Below, in pieces: positions 1 to 8,931 of a DNA stretch of 64,000 bases. The DNA is from Stenotrophomonas sp. 704A1 (lineage in GTDB: Bacteria > Pseudomonadota > Gammaproteobacteria > Xanthomonadales > Xanthomonadaceae): NCBI RefSeq assembly GCF_030549525.1, contig NZ_CP130831.1:1637501-1701500 (forward strand), in the 5' to 3' direction. Positions within the stretch are counted from its first letter, which is position 1. Each line of letters starts with the position of its first letter. The notes below the pieces were generated by a model. It saw nothing but the letters and a program-made list of their open reading frames with translations, did not search any database and was not told the origin of the DNA. The position numbers and the translations under genes are program-made.

Positions 1-2298
1 CATGCCCATGCCCATGACCACGGTCACGATCACGGGGCCTGCAGCGGGCATGACCATGCGCCGGCCTCTGCCTCCCGTGGAGCACCCAGCACGCCCCCCA
101 ACGTGTCCATGCGCGTCGAGGGCATGGACTGCGCCAGTTGCGTCGGCAAGATCGAAACGGCGCTCGCTCGCATGGATGGCGTGTCCGATGCCCGCATAAA
201 CTTCACCGCAGAAACGCTGGAATTGACGCTCGCGTCTGGCGGCCCCACGCAGCTCGGCCACATCGAGAAGACCATCAAGAGCCTGGGCTTCGGCGTCTCC
301 GACGTGCGCCGCCATGATGGCTCAGCACCCGCGGCCCCAGCAGCAGCATCGACGGCGCGCCATCAGCGCTGGTGGCAGACGAAGAAAGGCAAGCACGTGC
401 TGGGCCTGGGCGGCCTGATGGGCTCGGCCTACGCGATCGCGCAGTTCGTTCCTGGCTACGCTGAATGGATCTTCGCCGCTGCGGTGATCGCGGGCGTGCT
501 GCCGTTCGCTCGCAAAGCCTTCGCGCTGGCTGTGTCAGGCTCGCCGTTCTCTATCGAAACGCTGATGGTCGTCGCCTCGCTGGGCGCGCTCGTGATAGGC
601 GAGGCCGAGGAAGCTGCTGCCGTGGTGTTCCTGTTCGCGATCGGCGAGCTGCTGGAAAGCGTGGCCGCCGGCCGCGCGCGCGCCGGCATCAAGGCGCTGG
701 CCTCCCTGGTGCCTAAGACGGCGGTACTGCTCGATGCCGCGGGCGGGCAGCGCGAAGTGCCCGCCGCTTCCCTGCGCGTGAGCGACCGCGTGCTGGTGCG
801 CCCTGGTGACCGGGTGCCTGCGGACGGCAAGATCCTCCGCGGTGAAAGCAGCCTGGACGAGTCGCCTATCACCGGCGAGTCCGTACCGCGTCAAAAGGCT
901 ATCGGTGCCGACGTGTTCGCCGGCTCCATCAACGTCGATGGCGTGCTCGAAGTACAAGTCGAGAAGACGGCATCGGACAACACCATTTCTCGCATCATCC
1001 AACTGGTGGAGCAGGCGCAGTCCTCCAAGGCGCCCACGGCTCGCTTCATCGAAAAGTTCAGCCGCTACTACACCCCTGCCGTCATGGCCATCGCGGCGTT
1101 GATCGTGGTGGTTCCGCCACTTGCCATGGGTGGCGACTGGGGTACCTGGCTGTACCGCGGCCTCGCACTGCTGTTGATTGCCTGCCCATGTGCGCTGGTG
1201 CTCTCCACACCGGCGGCCATCGCCTCGGGCCTTGCGGTGGCCACGCGACGGGGCCTGCTGATCAAGGGTGGCAACGCGTTGGAAACCATCGGCCGCGTGC
1301 GCGCCATTGCCTTCGACAAGACTGGCACGCTGACCGAGGGCAAGCCGCGCATCACCGAGGTCCTGCCCTTCGGGCTGTTCAAGCATCAACAGGTCCTTGC
1401 GCTTGCCGCCGCTGTCGAGTCCGGCTCAAACCATCCCTTGGCGAAGGCCATTGTCGCCCATGCCAAGAGCCTGGACGTGGCGATTCCCCAGGCCACGGGC
1501 GCATCGGCCATTGCCGGCAAGGCGGTGCGCGCCACCGTGAACGGCAGTGCGCTCGCTGTCGGATCGCCCGCCCATGCGGAACAGACGGCCACGCTGACAG
1601 CCGCGCACCGCAGGGAAATCGACAAGCTGGAGGATGGCGGCAAGACCGTGGTGGTCCTGTTCGACGAAGCCAGCAAGAACGTTCTGGGCCTGCTGGCCCT
1701 GCGCGACGAGCCCCGCCGCGACGCGCGCGAAGGCGTGGCCCAGCTCAACGCCATGGGCGTGCGCTCGGTCATGCTGACCGGCGACAACCGCCGCACCGCG
1801 CAGGCGATCGCCGGCAAGCTGGGCATCGAGTGGGAGGCCGAGCTGCTGCCGCAGGACAAGCTGCGCTTGGTCAACGAGATGAAGCGTGATGCCAAGGTGG
1901 CGATGGTCGGCGACGGCATCAACGACGCGCCGGCCCTGGCGACCGCCGACGTGGGTATCGCCATGGGCGGCGGCACGGACGTGGCGCTGGAAACCGCCGA
2001 TGCCGCGCTGCTCAAGAGCCGCGTCACGGACGTGGCCCACCTGGTGGCCCTGTCGCGGGCGACGATGGCCAACATTCACCAAAACGTCGTATTCGCCATT
2101 GGCCTCAAGGGCTTGTTCCTGGTCACCACCGTGTTGGGTATCACCGGCTTGTGGGTTGCCGTGCTGGCCGACACCGGCGCCACGGCCCTGGTCACGCTGA
2201 ACGCACTGCGCCTGCTGCGCTTCAAGGGCGCGCCGGAGGCCAACCACGGCGACGACGCCGGGCGTCCCACCACCTTGTCCGTGCCGTCTGCCCGCTGA
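1..2298 (+). CDS. Heavy-metal P-type ATPase (CadA/ZntA-like), 5' end outside window
   Basis: This is an inner-membrane PIB-type ATPase that exports soft metal cations (Zn/Cd/Pb class) using ATP. The frame is open from base 1, so the true start lies upstream. The visible N-terminus is rich in His-Ala, His-Asp and His-Gly pairs. It is followed by one heavy-metal-associated domain with the GMDCASC motif (around nt 120-140), a CPC transmembrane metal site (around nt 1180) and the phosphorylation motif DKTGTLTEG (Asp codon at nt 1315). The C-terminal GDGINDAP hinge motif is also present. The CPC motif and the His-rich leader favour a Zn/Cd/Pb exporter over a Cu one. An RND efflux operon follows after 111 bp, so the two form one metal or toxicant efflux block. 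Exact metal specificity is inferred. Confidence 0.93.
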   Translation, partial: HAHAHDHGHDHGACSGHDHAPASASRGAPSTPPNVSMRVEGMDCASCVGKIETALARMDGVSDARINFTAETLELTLASGGPTQLGHIEKTIKSLGFGVSDVRRHDGSAPAAPAAASTARHQRWWQTKKGKHVLGLGGLMGSAYAIAQFVPGYAEWIFAAAVIAGVLPFARKAFALAVSGSPFSIETLMVVASLGALVIGEAEEAAAVVFLFAIGELLESVAAGRARAGIKALASLVPKTAVLLDAAGGQREVPAASLRVSDRVLVRPGDRVPADGKILRGESSLDESPITGESVPRQKAIGADVFAGSINVDGVLEVQVEKTASDNTISRIIQLVEQAQSSKAPTARFIEKFSRYYTPAVMAIAALIVVVPPLAMGGDWGTWLYRGLALLLIACPCALVLSTPAAIASGLAVATRRGLLIKGGNALETIGRVRAIAFDKTGTLTEGKPRITEVLPFGLFKHQQVLALAAAVESGSNHPLAKAIVAHAKSLDVAIPQATGASAIAGKAVRATVNGSALAVGSPAHAEQTATLTAAHRREIDKLEDGGKTVVVLFDEASKNVLGLLALRDEPRRDAREGVAQLNAMGVRSVMLTGDNRRTAQAIAGKLGIEWEAELLPQDKLRLVNEMKRDAKVAMVGDGINDAPALATADVGIAMGGGTDVALETADAALLKSRVTDVAHLVALSRATMANIHQNVVFAIGLKGLFLVTTVLGITGLWVAVLADTGATALVTLNALRLLRFKGAPEANHGDDAGRPTTLSVPSAR

Positions 2299-2312
2299 GG
2301 CAACAAGAGGGC

Positions 2313-2343
2313 TTGACCTTGCCGTCGTTGTAACGCCTAGCCT
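2313..2343 (+). promoter_or_regulatory. Candidate MerR-family promoter for the RND operon
   Basis: A -35 box TTGACC (2313-2318) and a weak -10 TAGCCT (2338-2343) are separated by 19 bp. The spacer contains the dyad CGTTGTAACG. A spacer lengthened to 19-20 bp with a central dyad is the hallmark of promoters activated by MerR-family regulators. The operon it would drive ends with a MerR gene (8466-8852), which suggests autoregulation. Confidence 0.6.
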
Positions 2344-2409
2344 CCACACAAATGTCTGCAGAGCGCTTCGGAAGGGCCGGAGTCCTGCATCCAAGAAAGG
2401 GTCACTTCC

Positions 2410-3717
2410 ATGCGTAAAAAAATCAGAATCATTGTGGTGGCAGGCGTCATCGCAGCCGTCGGGGGGATAGCGATCGCTGCCCGCGACGCCAAGGACGAGG
2501 GCAAGGCCGCGGCGCCCCCGGCGGGCGCGCCGATGGCGCCGCAGGTGCCCGTGGCCGAGGTCATTACCCGCACGGTCGCGCCATCGGCCGAGTACACCGG
2601 CTTCCTGGCCGCGCCCAAGACCGTCGAGCTGCGCTCGCGGGTCGGCGGCGCCGTCGATGCGGTGAGCGTTCCCGAAGGTAGCCTCGTGCGCAAGGGCCAA
2701 CTGCTGTTCCAGATCGACCCGAGGCCGTTCCAGGTTGCGCTCGACACGGCCGTGGCGCAACTGCGTCAGGCCGAGGTGCTGGCCAGCCAGGCCCAGGCCG
2801 ACTTTGACCGCGCCGAGCGCCTGGTGGCGACCGGCGCCGTCGCGCGCAAGACCTATGACGATGCCGCCTCCGCACGCAACGCGCGCCAGGCTCAGGTGCA
2901 GGCGGCTAAGGCCGCCGTTGCTGCGGCTCAGCTGGACCTGTCCTACGCCCGCGTCACTGCGCCCATCGCCGGGCGCGTCGACCGCGTGCTCGTGACCGAG
3001 GGCAACTTGGTCAGCGGTGGCGGCGCCGGCGCGGCCACGCTGCTGACCACGATCGTATCCATCGACCCGTTGCACGTGTACTTCGACATTGATGAGGCCA
3101 CCTATCTCAACGTCGTCAGCCGCTCGCGGCCCGCTGCGGGCGCCGGTAGCAAGGCTTCGCTGCCCGTGCAGGTCGGGCTGACCACGGACAAGGGTTTCCC
3201 GCACAGGGGCGCGCTCGACTTCGTGGGCAACACCATTGACCGAAGCACCGGCACGATCCGCGCGCGCGCCGTTGTGCCCAACCCGGATGGGCGCATGGCA
3301 CCCGGCATGTTCGCCCGGGCCAAGCTGTCCACCGGCGCGGCGCGCGAGGCCGTCCTGATCGACGATCAGGCCGTGGGCACCGACCAAGGGCGCAACTACG
3401 TGCTGGTCGTGGGCGAGAACAACCAGGCCCAGTACCGGCCCATCGAACTGGGGCCGGTGGTGGACGGGCTGCGCGTCATCAACGGCGGCCTGCAGGCCGG
3501 TGAGAAGATCATCATCAAGGGCCTCGTGCGCCCCGGCATGGCGGTCACGCCGCGCATGGTGCCCATGCAGGCGCCCGCGGCACCGGCCGCCGGCGCGACC
3601 GGCGCGACCAAGGCTGCGGCAAACGCTCCGGCTCCCGCTGCGGCGCCTGCCAAGGCCGGTGGCGCGGACCCCGCCAAGGCTGACGGCGCGGCCGGCTCGG
3701 CGGAGGCCCGCAAATGA
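2410..3717 (+). CDS. RND efflux periplasmic adaptor (MexE/AcrA family)
   Basis: This is the membrane-fusion subunit linking an inner-membrane RND pump to an outer-membrane channel. The 435-aa product starts with a positively charged, hydrophobic signal or anchor segment and then a short Ala/Pro linker. The lipoyl/barrel-sandwich halves follow (VGGAVDAVSVPEGSLVRKG region and its C-terminal partner), with an alpha-hairpin of Ala/Gln-rich heptads around residues 105-185 between them. The C-terminal 40 residues are low-complexity Ala/Pro. The stop overlaps the start of the pump gene as ATGA, indicating translational coupling. The overall pattern is closest to MexE/BpeE-type adaptors. The substrate cannot be read from the sequence. 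Confidence 0.92.
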   Translation: MRKKIRIIVVAGVIAAVGGIAIAARDAKDEGKAAAPPAGAPMAPQVPVAEVITRTVAPSAEYTGFLAAPKTVELRSRVGGAVDAVSVPEGSLVRKGQLLFQIDPRPFQVALDTAVAQLRQAEVLASQAQADFDRAERLVATGAVARKTYDDAASARNARQAQVQAAKAAVAAAQLDLSYARVTAPIAGRVDRVLVTEGNLVSGGGAGAATLLTTIVSIDPLHVYFDIDEATYLNVVSRSRPAAGAGSKASLPVQVGLTTDKGFPHRGALDFVGNTIDRSTGTIRARAVVPNPDGRMAPGMFARAKLSTGAAREAVLIDDQAVGTDQGRNYVLVVGENNQAQYRPIELGPVVDGLRVINGGLQAGEKIIIKGLVRPGMAVTPRMVPMQAPAAPAAGATGATKAAANAPAPAAAPAKAGGADPAKADGAAGSAEARK

Positions 3718-6700
3718 ATTTCCCCCGCTTCTTCATCAACCGGCCGATCTTCGCCATCGTCCTGTCGGTGCTGATGCTGATCGCGGGCGCGATCAGCTAT
3801 TTCCAGCTCCCCCTGAGCGAGTACCCCCAGGTCACGCCGCCGACGGTGCAGGTCACCGCCAGCTATCCCGGCGCCAACCCGCAGGTGATCGCCGACACCG
3901 TGGCATCGCCGCTGGAGCAGGCGGTCAACGGCGTGGAAGGCATGATGTACATGCAGTCCCAGATGTCCACGGACGGGCGGATGGTGCTGACCATCTCGTT
4001 CGAGCAGCACATCGACCCCGACGTCGCGCAGATCCAGGTGCAGAACCGCGTCTCACGCGCGCTGCCCCGGTTGCCGCCCGAGGTCCAGCGCATCGGCGTG
4101 GTCACCGACAAGACCGCGCCCGATATTCTCATGGTGGTGCATATGCTCTCGCCGGGGGACCGCTACGACCCGCTGTACGTGTCCAACTACGCGATGCTCA
4201 ACGTGCGCGACGAACTGGCGCGCCTGCCGGGCATCGCCAACGTGATCATCGGCGGTGAAGGCGAGTACGCAATGCGCGTCTGGCTCGACCCCGAGAAGGT
4301 CGCATCGCGGGGCATGACCGCCAGCGATGTGGTCGCCGCCATCCGCGAGCAGAACGTGCAGGTCGCAGCCGGCTCGATCGGCCAGCAGCCGAATGCGTCG
4401 GCCGCCTTCCAGGTCAGCGTCAATGCGCTGGGGCGCCTGACCACCGAAGAGCAGTTCGGCGACATCGTGATCAAGGCCGGCGCCAACGGCCAGGTGACCC
4501 GCCTGCGCGACGTCGCACGCCTGGAACTGGGCTCGGACAACTACACCATGCGCGGCCAGCTCGACGGCGAGAACGCGGTCGGCCTGCAAATCCTGATGAC
4601 GCCCGGCTCCAATGCCCTGGACACGTCCAGCGCGGTGCGCGCGACGATGGAGCGGCTGCAGGCCAAGTTCCCCGAAGGCATCGAGTACAAGATCGCCTAC
4701 GACCCCACAGTCTTCGTGCGCGCCTCGCTCCAGTCCGTCGCCGTCACGCTGCTGGAGGCCATCCTCCTGGTGGTGATCGTGGTGGTGCTGTTCCTGCAAT
4801 CTTGGCGCGCGTCGATCATTCCACTGATCGCCGTGCCGGTCTCGCTGGTCGGCACGTTCGCGGTGATGCACATGTTCGGCTTCTCGCTGAACACGCTGTC
4901 GCTGTTTGGCCTCGTGCTCTCCATCGGCATCGTGGTGGATGACGCCATCGTGGTGGTGGAGAACGTGGAGCGCCACATGGCGCTGGGCGAATCGCCCAAG
5001 GATGCGGCGCGCAAGGCGATGGATGAAGTGACTGGCCCGATCCTGGCCATCACCTCGGTGCTGGCAGCGGTCTTCATCCCCTCGGCGTTCCTGTCGGGGC
5101 TGCAGGGCGAGTTCTATCGCCAGTTCGCGCTGACCATCGCGTTCTCGACCATCCTGTCGGCGATCAACTCGCTTACGCTGTCGCCAGCGCTGGCCGCCAT
5201 CCTGCTCAAGCCGCACCACGGCGCGGCCAAGCCCGATCGTCTCACGCGCATCATCGACGGCGTGTTCGGCGGCTTCTTCCGCCGCTTCAACCGCTTCTTC
5301 GATCGCGCCTCGAATTCCTACGTCGGGGGCGTGCGCCGCGCGGTGCGCGGCAGCGCCATCGTGCTGCTGCTCTACGTCGGCTTCCTGGGCCTGACCTGGC
5401 TGGGCTTCCACAAGGTGCCTGCGGGCTTCGTGCCGGCCCAGGACAAGTACTATCTCGTGGGCATCGCCCAGCTTCCGACCGGCGCCTCGCTGGATCGCAC
5501 CGAGGCGGTCGTCAAGGAGATGACCAAGATCGCACTGGCTGAGCCGGGCGTCGAGAGCGTGGTGGCCTTCCCGGGCCTGTCGGTCAATGGACCGGTGAAC
5601 CAGCCGAACACCGCGCTGATGTTCGCCATGCTCAAGCCCTTCGATGAGCGCAAGGACCCGTCGCTGTCGGCCTTCGCCATCCAGGGCAAGCTCATGGGCA
5701 AGTTCAGCCAGATCCCGGACGGCTTCGTTGGCATCTTCCCGCCGCCGCCGGTGCCGGGCCTGGGTTCGATGGGCGGCTTCAAGCTGCAGATCGAGGACCG
5801 GGCGGGCCTGGGTCCCGAGGCGCTTGCGCAGGCACAGGGCCAGATCATGGGCAAGGCCATGCAGGCGCCCGAGCTGGCGAACATGCTCGCCAGCTTCCAG
5901 ACCAATGCGCCGCAGTTGCAGGTGGACATCGACCGGGTGAAGGCCAAGTCGCAGGGCGTATCGCTGACCGAGGTGTTCGACACCCTGCAGGTCAACCTTG
6001 GCTCGCTCTACGTCAACGACTTCAACCGCTTCGGTCGCACCTACCGGGTCATGGCCCAGGCCGATGCGCAGTTCCGCATGCAGGCTGAGGACATAGGCAT
6101 GCTCAAGGTGCGCAATGCAGCGGGCGACATGATCCCGCTGAGCGCGATCGCGACCATCGAGCGCAGTTCCGGCCCCGACCGGGTGATGCATTACAACGGC
6201 TTTCCCTCGGCCGACATCAGCGGCGGGCCAGCGCCGGGCTACTCGTCCGGCCAGGCCACCGCCGCGATTGAGAAGATCGTGAGCGAATCGCTGCCGGACG
6301 GTATGACCTACGAATGGACGGACCTGACTTTCCAGGAAAAACGGGTTGGCAACACGGCGATCTACATCTTCGCGCTGGCGGTGCTGCTCGCCTTCCTGTT
6401 CCTGGCGGCCCAGTACAACAGTTGGTCGCTGCCGTTCGCTGTGCTGCTGATTGCACCCATGGCGCTGCTCTCGGCGATCGCCGGCGTCTGGCTCTCTGGG
6501 GGCGACAACAACATCTTCACGCAGATCGGTTTCGTGGTGCTGGTCGGCCTGGCTGCCAAGAACGCGATCCTGATCGTGGAGTTCGCCCGCGCGAAGGAAA
6601 GCGAAGGGGCCGATCCGCTGGCAGCCGTGCTCGAAGCCGCGCGCTTGCGGCTGCGCCCGATCTTGATGACGTCGTTCGCCTTCATCGCTGGCGTGGTGCC

Positions 6701-6890
6701 GCTGGTGCTGGCCAGCGGTGCGGGCGCCGAGATGCGCCACGCCATGGGCATCGCGGTGTTCGCCGGCATGCTGGGCGTGACGGTATTCGGCCTGGTGCTG
6801 ACGCCGGTGTTCTACGTTGTGGTGCGCAAGCTGGCGCTGCGCCGCGAAGCGCGCCATGCCCGTGGCGGCATGACCGACCAGCACGCATGA
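3714..6890 (+). CDS. RND multidrug efflux pump, HAE1 type (MexF/AcrB-like)
   Basis: This is a proton-driven inner-membrane efflux transporter of 1058 aa, full length for the HAE1 branch of RND. The N-terminus has the conserved FFINRPIFA segment, and there are two sets of six transmembrane segments separated by large periplasmic loops. The sequence VVDDAIVVVENVE in the TM4 region carries the paired Asp of the proton relay. The HAE1 character (not HME) points to organic toxicants or drugs, despite the neighbouring metal ATPase. It overlaps the adaptor gene by 4 bp, and an outer-membrane factor gene follows 20 bp later. Confidence 0.94.
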   Translation: MNFPRFFINRPIFAIVLSVLMLIAGAISYFQLPLSEYPQVTPPTVQVTASYPGANPQVIADTVASPLEQAVNGVEGMMYMQSQMSTDGRMVLTISFEQHIDPDVAQIQVQNRVSRALPRLPPEVQRIGVVTDKTAPDILMVVHMLSPGDRYDPLYVSNYAMLNVRDELARLPGIANVIIGGEGEYAMRVWLDPEKVASRGMTASDVVAAIREQNVQVAAGSIGQQPNASAAFQVSVNALGRLTTEEQFGDIVIKAGANGQVTRLRDVARLELGSDNYTMRGQLDGENAVGLQILMTPGSNALDTSSAVRATMERLQAKFPEGIEYKIAYDPTVFVRASLQSVAVTLLEAILLVVIVVVLFLQSWRASIIPLIAVPVSLVGTFAVMHMFGFSLNTLSLFGLVLSIGIVVDDAIVVVENVERHMALGESPKDAARKAMDEVTGPILAITSVLAAVFIPSAFLSGLQGEFYRQFALTIAFSTILSAINSLTLSPALAAILLKPHHGAAKPDRLTRIIDGVFGGFFRRFNRFFDRASNSYVGGVRRAVRGSAIVLLLYVGFLGLTWLGFHKVPAGFVPAQDKYYLVGIAQLPTGASLDRTEAVVKEMTKIALAEPGVESVVAFPGLSVNGPVNQPNTALMFAMLKPFDERKDPSLSAFAIQGKLMGKFSQIPDGFVGIFPPPPVPGLGSMGGFKLQIEDRAGLGPEALAQAQGQIMGKAMQAPELANMLASFQTNAPQLQVDIDRVKAKSQGVSLTEVFDTLQVNLGSLYVNDFNRFGRTYRVMAQADAQFRMQAEDIGMLKVRNAAGDMIPLSAIATIERSSGPDRVMHYNGFPSADISGGPAPGYSSGQATAAIEKIVSESLPDGMTYEWTDLTFQEKRVGNTAIYIFALAVLLAFLFLAAQYNSWSLPFAVLLIAPMALLSAIAGVWLSGGDNNIFTQIGFVVLVGLAAKNAILIVEFARAKESEGADPLAAVLEAARLRLRPILMTSFAFIAGVVPLVLASGAGAEMRHAMGIAVFAGMLGVTVFGLVLTPVFYVVVRKLALRREARHARGGMTDQHA

Positions 6891-6910
6891 CGGCCAGGAG
6901 GACATACGAC

Positions 6911-8416
6911 ATGAAAACATCTTTCGCATTCACACGACCCGCCAGGACGCTGGCGCCGCTCGCCCTCGCGGCGGCGCTGGCTGGCTGCTCCATGGCACCG
7001 AAGTATGACCGGCCCGCAGCGCCGATCGACACGGCCTATCCCTCGGGCGCGGCCTATGTGGAACTGGCGGCCGCGACGCCCGACGACGCGATCACGGCCG
7101 AGATCGGTTGGCGGGACTTCTTCCGCGACCCGCTGCTGCAGCAGTTGATCGGCATTTCGCTGGAGAACAACCGCGACATGCACAAAGCCGCGCTCAACGT
7201 GGAGGCGGCTCAGGCGCTGTACCGTATCCAGCGTGCCGAGATGCTGCCGAACCTGGGCGTTTCCGCCCGCGGCGCGTCAGAGCGCGTACCGGCCGACCTC
7301 AGTACCACGGGGCAAAGCGACGTGCTCCGGCGCTACGACGTGGCCGGGGTGACGGCCGCCTGGGAGCTGGACCTGTGGGGCCGCATCCGCAGCCTCAACG
7401 ACCGGGCGCTGGCGTCCTACCTGGCCCTCGACGAGACCCGCATCGCCACGCAGATGAGCCTGGTGTCCGAGGTGGCCAGCGCCTACCTCACGCTGCGCGC
7501 CGACCAGGAACTGCTGCGCCTGACGAGCGACACCCTCGCCACACAGAAGCGCTCCTATGACCTGACCACCCAACTGGTGGAAGCGGGAAATTCCACGCAG
7601 CTCGACCTGCGCCGCGCGGAGATCGCGCTGCGCACCGCCGAGGCCAACCGCGCCGCCTACACGCGGCAGGCGGCCAAGGACCGCAACGCGCTGGTGCTGC
7701 TGCTGGGCCAGCCGCTGACGCCGGAGCTGTCCCGGCAGCTTGACGAGGCCGTGGCGCTGCCGGACGACATCGTGCCGACCGACCTGCCGAGCGGCCTGCC
7801 GTCCGAACTGCTCGCGCGTCGGCCGGACATCCGCGCCGCCGAGCAGATGCTGATCGGCGCCAACGCCAACATCGGCGCGGCGCGGGCCGCGTTCTTCCCG
7901 ACGATTAGCCTCACGGGCTCGGCGGGCACGGCCAGCGCTTCGCTGGACGGCCTGTTCGATTCGGGCTCGCGGGCCTGGAGCTTCCTGCCGCAGATCACGC
8001 TGCCCATCTTCCGCGGCGGCGCGTTGCGAGCCAATCTGGACGTGGCACAGGTACAAAAGAGGATCGAAATCGCCAACTACGAGAAGTCTATCCAGGCGGC
8101 CTTTGCTGAGGTGGCTGACGGCTTGGCGGGCAAGCGCACGCTTGATGAGCAGATCCGCTCGGAGCAGCTCCTGGTAGCGGCTAGCCAGAAAGCCTACCAA
8201 CTAGCCGAGCAACGCTTCCAGGAAGGCGTGGACGACAACCTCACCTTGCTCGATGCGCAACGCACACAGTACGGTGCGCAGCAGACCCTGGTGCGCACGC
8301 GCCTGACGCGGCTGAACAACCTCATCCACCTCTACAAGGCGCTGGGTGGCGGCTGGACTGAGCACACGGTGCAATCGGGCGCCACCGGGCAACCATCCGC
8401 CCGGTCGCCGGGATAA
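6911..8416 (+). CDS. Outer-membrane efflux lipoprotein (NodT/OprM family)
   Basis: This is the TolC-like outer-membrane channel that completes the tripartite pump. The start at 6911 is preferred over upstream in-frame codons because it is followed by a signal peptide ending in the lipobox LAGC, which makes Cys the first mature residue. The product is 501 aa, with two repeated coiled-coil halves typical of the family (for example the ELLARRPDIRAAE segment). An AGGAGG-like site precedes the ATG. It is co-transcribed with the adaptor and pump. Confidence 0.93.
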   Translation: MKTSFAFTRPARTLAPLALAAALAGCSMAPKYDRPAAPIDTAYPSGAAYVELAAATPDDAITAEIGWRDFFRDPLLQQLIGISLENNRDMHKAALNVEAAQALYRIQRAEMLPNLGVSARGASERVPADLSTTGQSDVLRRYDVAGVTAAWELDLWGRIRSLNDRALASYLALDETRIATQMSLVSEVASAYLTLRADQELLRLTSDTLATQKRSYDLTTQLVEAGNSTQLDLRRAEIALRTAEANRAAYTRQAAKDRNALVLLLGQPLTPELSRQLDEAVALPDDIVPTDLPSGLPSELLARRPDIRAAEQMLIGANANIGAARAAFFPTISLTGSAGTASASLDGLFDSGSRAWSFLPQITLPIFRGGALRANLDVAQVQKRIEIANYEKSIQAAFAEVADGLAGKRTLDEQIRSEQLLVAASQKAYQLAEQRFQEGVDDNLTLLDAQRTQYGAQQTLVRTRLTRLNNLIHLYKALGGGWTEHTVQSGATGQPSARSPG

Positions 8417-8465
8417 GGGCTATGCGCAACGGCGGCGTTCCCCATCGTTGCGCACGGAGAACCGG

Positions 8466-8852
8466 ATGAGGATCGGTGAACTTGCGCGCTTGACGGGCAC
8501 CCCCCCGGAGAACATTCGGTTCTACGAGCGGGAGGGCCTGTTGCAAGCCCCGGAGCGGTCACGCAACAACTATCGGCGCTATGGCCCGGCCCATGTCGAA
8601 CGGCTTCACCTGATTCGCAACTACCGTGCCTCGGGAATCGGCCTGGATGACGTGCGCCGCCTACTGGGTTGGGCACATGAGGGGTTCCTGGAACCTGAGC
8701 TGCTAAGGCAGGCTGTCCAAGGCCATCTCGCCTGTGTTGAGGAACGCATGGAGCAACTGATCCAGGTGAAAGAGCACCTGCTCGCATTGGCCCTGCACGG
8801 TGCTGCTTCCGCCGGGGCTTCCGAGGATGGACCGGCTCGCGATGGTTCGTGA
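8466..8852 (+). CDS. MerR-family transcriptional regulator
   Basis: This 128-aa regulator has an N-terminal winged helix (MRIGELARLTG, then IRFYEREGLL) followed by a long dimerisation helix. It resembles the Cd/Pb-sensing CadR/PbrR group in length and layout, but only one cysteine is present (Cys90, in the dimerisation helix). The C-terminal cysteines that complete the metal site in CadR are absent, and the tail is Ala/Gly/Ser-rich. It may therefore sense an organic ligand or a different ion. It lies at the 3' end of the RND operon, about 50 bp after the channel gene, and probably controls the 19-bp-spacer promoter at 2313. Confidence 0.85.
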   Translation: MRIGELARLTGTPPENIRFYEREGLLQAPERSRNNYRRYGPAHVERLHLIRNYRASGIGLDDVRRLLGWAHEGFLEPELLRQAVQGHLACVEERMEQLIQVKEHLLALALHGAASAGASEDGPARDGS

Positions 8853-8872
8853 GCATCGCATGTCCATATAAC

Positions 8873-8886
8873 TGAATATATATTCA
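8873..8886. promoter_or_regulatory. Perfect 14-bp palindrome upstream of the MFS gene
   Basis: TGAATATATATTCA is a perfect AT-rich palindrome in otherwise G+C-rich DNA, 46 bp before the MFS start codon. It is a likely operator for a dimeric repressor. The cognate regulator is not identifiable in the window. Confidence 0.45.
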
Positions 8887-8931
8887 TGCGTGTAATATTT
8901 CCGGCCAGACAAACGAATAAGAAAGACGCCC

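Noticed and set aside
1426..3387. 653-aa minus-strand open frame across the ATPase-adaptor junction
   Set aside because: It spans two well-defined plus-strand genes and their promoter, with no recognisable domain.
4053..6929. 958-aa minus-strand open frame opposite the RND pump gene
   Set aside because: It is an antisense shadow of a G+C-rich gene: the composition is His/Arg/Gln-rich without domains, and the plus-strand pump is unmistakable.
7277..8200. 307-aa minus-strand open frame in the outer-membrane channel gene
   Set aside because: Antisense shadow of the NodT-family gene, rich in Arg and Gln.
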